Source: Watersipora subatra
Lineage: Eukaryota > Bryozoa > Gymnolaemata > Cheilostomatida > Watersiporidae
Assembly (NCBI RefSeq): GCF_963576615.1
Contig: NC_088710.1
Coordinates: 3,576,001-3,640,000 of the forward strand
Length of the DNA: 64,000 bases
Reading direction: 5' to 3'
The notes beneath the pieces are model-generated. The model did not search any database and had not been told where the DNA came from. It was given only the letters and a program-made list of their open reading frames with translations. Of this stretch, positions 63,766-64,000 are shown in pieces. Both the position numbers and the translations under genes were made by a program. Position 1 is the stretch's first letter. Each line of letters begins with the position of its first letter.

Positions 63766-64000
63766 GTAAGTTATCCATATAGAGGTATCTTCATTCGTTA
63801 TCTTATGGAGTTGTCTCCGTTCATTATTGTTATTATTATGGAGTTGTCTTCATTCGCTCTCTTGTGGAGTTACTTGCGCAAATGATAGTGTGCCTGGCCG
63901 AATCTCTCCGTTAGAATTCTGTGCAATGCAATCTTTATCCTCTTTAACCTCTTGGCATGACTTCGGACAGACGTACACGGCTCTTATTATAGTAAAGATT
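63004..64000. other. Right edge of the window
   Basis: Apart from the possible exon at 63711-63765 (open, acceptor TTTTGTAG, donor GTAAGT, phase compatible with exon 6), nothing is recognised. Confidence 0.35.

Overview
The window is nuclear DNA from an animal, most likely a marine invertebrate. Genes have many short exons and large AT-rich introns, and the sequence is dense in tandem repeats and transposon relics. The best guess is a spiralian/lophotrochozoan, inferred only from the style of the repeats (SINE-like elements with a CCGGCGTTGCCCGGG motif, pogo/Tigger and hAT miniature elements). No feature fixes the species.

Four cellular genes can be read. UBA5, the UFM1-activating E1 enzyme, is on the minus strand (8871 down to 3141). 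Its C-terminal exons lie beyond the left edge, and a tRNA-Asp(GUC) gene sits in one intron. MRPL57 (mL63 of the mitochondrial ribosome) is on the minus strand (12050 to 9431) in three exons. WARS2, the mitochondrial tryptophanyl-tRNA synthetase, is on the plus strand (17563 to 46532). Its six exons all join in phase and are spread over 29 kb of introns filled with satellites and transposons. A single-pass membrane protein gene of unknown family starts at 54284 and runs toward the right edge.

Two items stand out. (1) At 592-1378 a 259-bp unit is repeated three times, and each unit boundary folds as a type I hammerhead self-cleaving ribozyme (CTGATGA, stem II, GAAA, short palindromic stem III, GTC, stem I). 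This looks like an animal retrozyme or ribozyme satellite. (2) At 47205-51250 there is a 4046-bp DNA transposon with 128-bp inverted repeats (121/128 identical) and TTAA on both sides. It carries two convergent genes: an intact two-exon gene for a 116-residue protein like the zinc-binding 'ballast' domain of the P2X7 receptor, and a decayed five-exon gene for a THAP-like/DDE-like transposase containing GDGRCDSPGH. The TTAA target and THAP domain suggest the Kolobok superfamily.

The rest is repeats. Left part: ribozyme repeat, TA microsatellites, a transposon protein remnant, SINEs. 13.5-20.5 kb: two copies of a long element with TACTGTAAAACC ends (one holding a nested Tigger relic) and a pogo-like miniature element. 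21.9-22.3 kb: a fold-back element. WARS2 introns: a 25-bp array of about 127 copies with a 648-bp higher-order period, a 51-bp array of about 33 copies starting 27 bp after a splice donor, 37-bp and 16-bp arrays, a 1.3-kb inverted-repeat element studded with CTCGAG palindromes, and a 23-bp array of about 65 copies that leaves all three forward frames open. Right part: a 14-bp degenerate array, a hAT-like miniature element, and further TA-flanked miniature elements in the introns of the membrane-protein gene.
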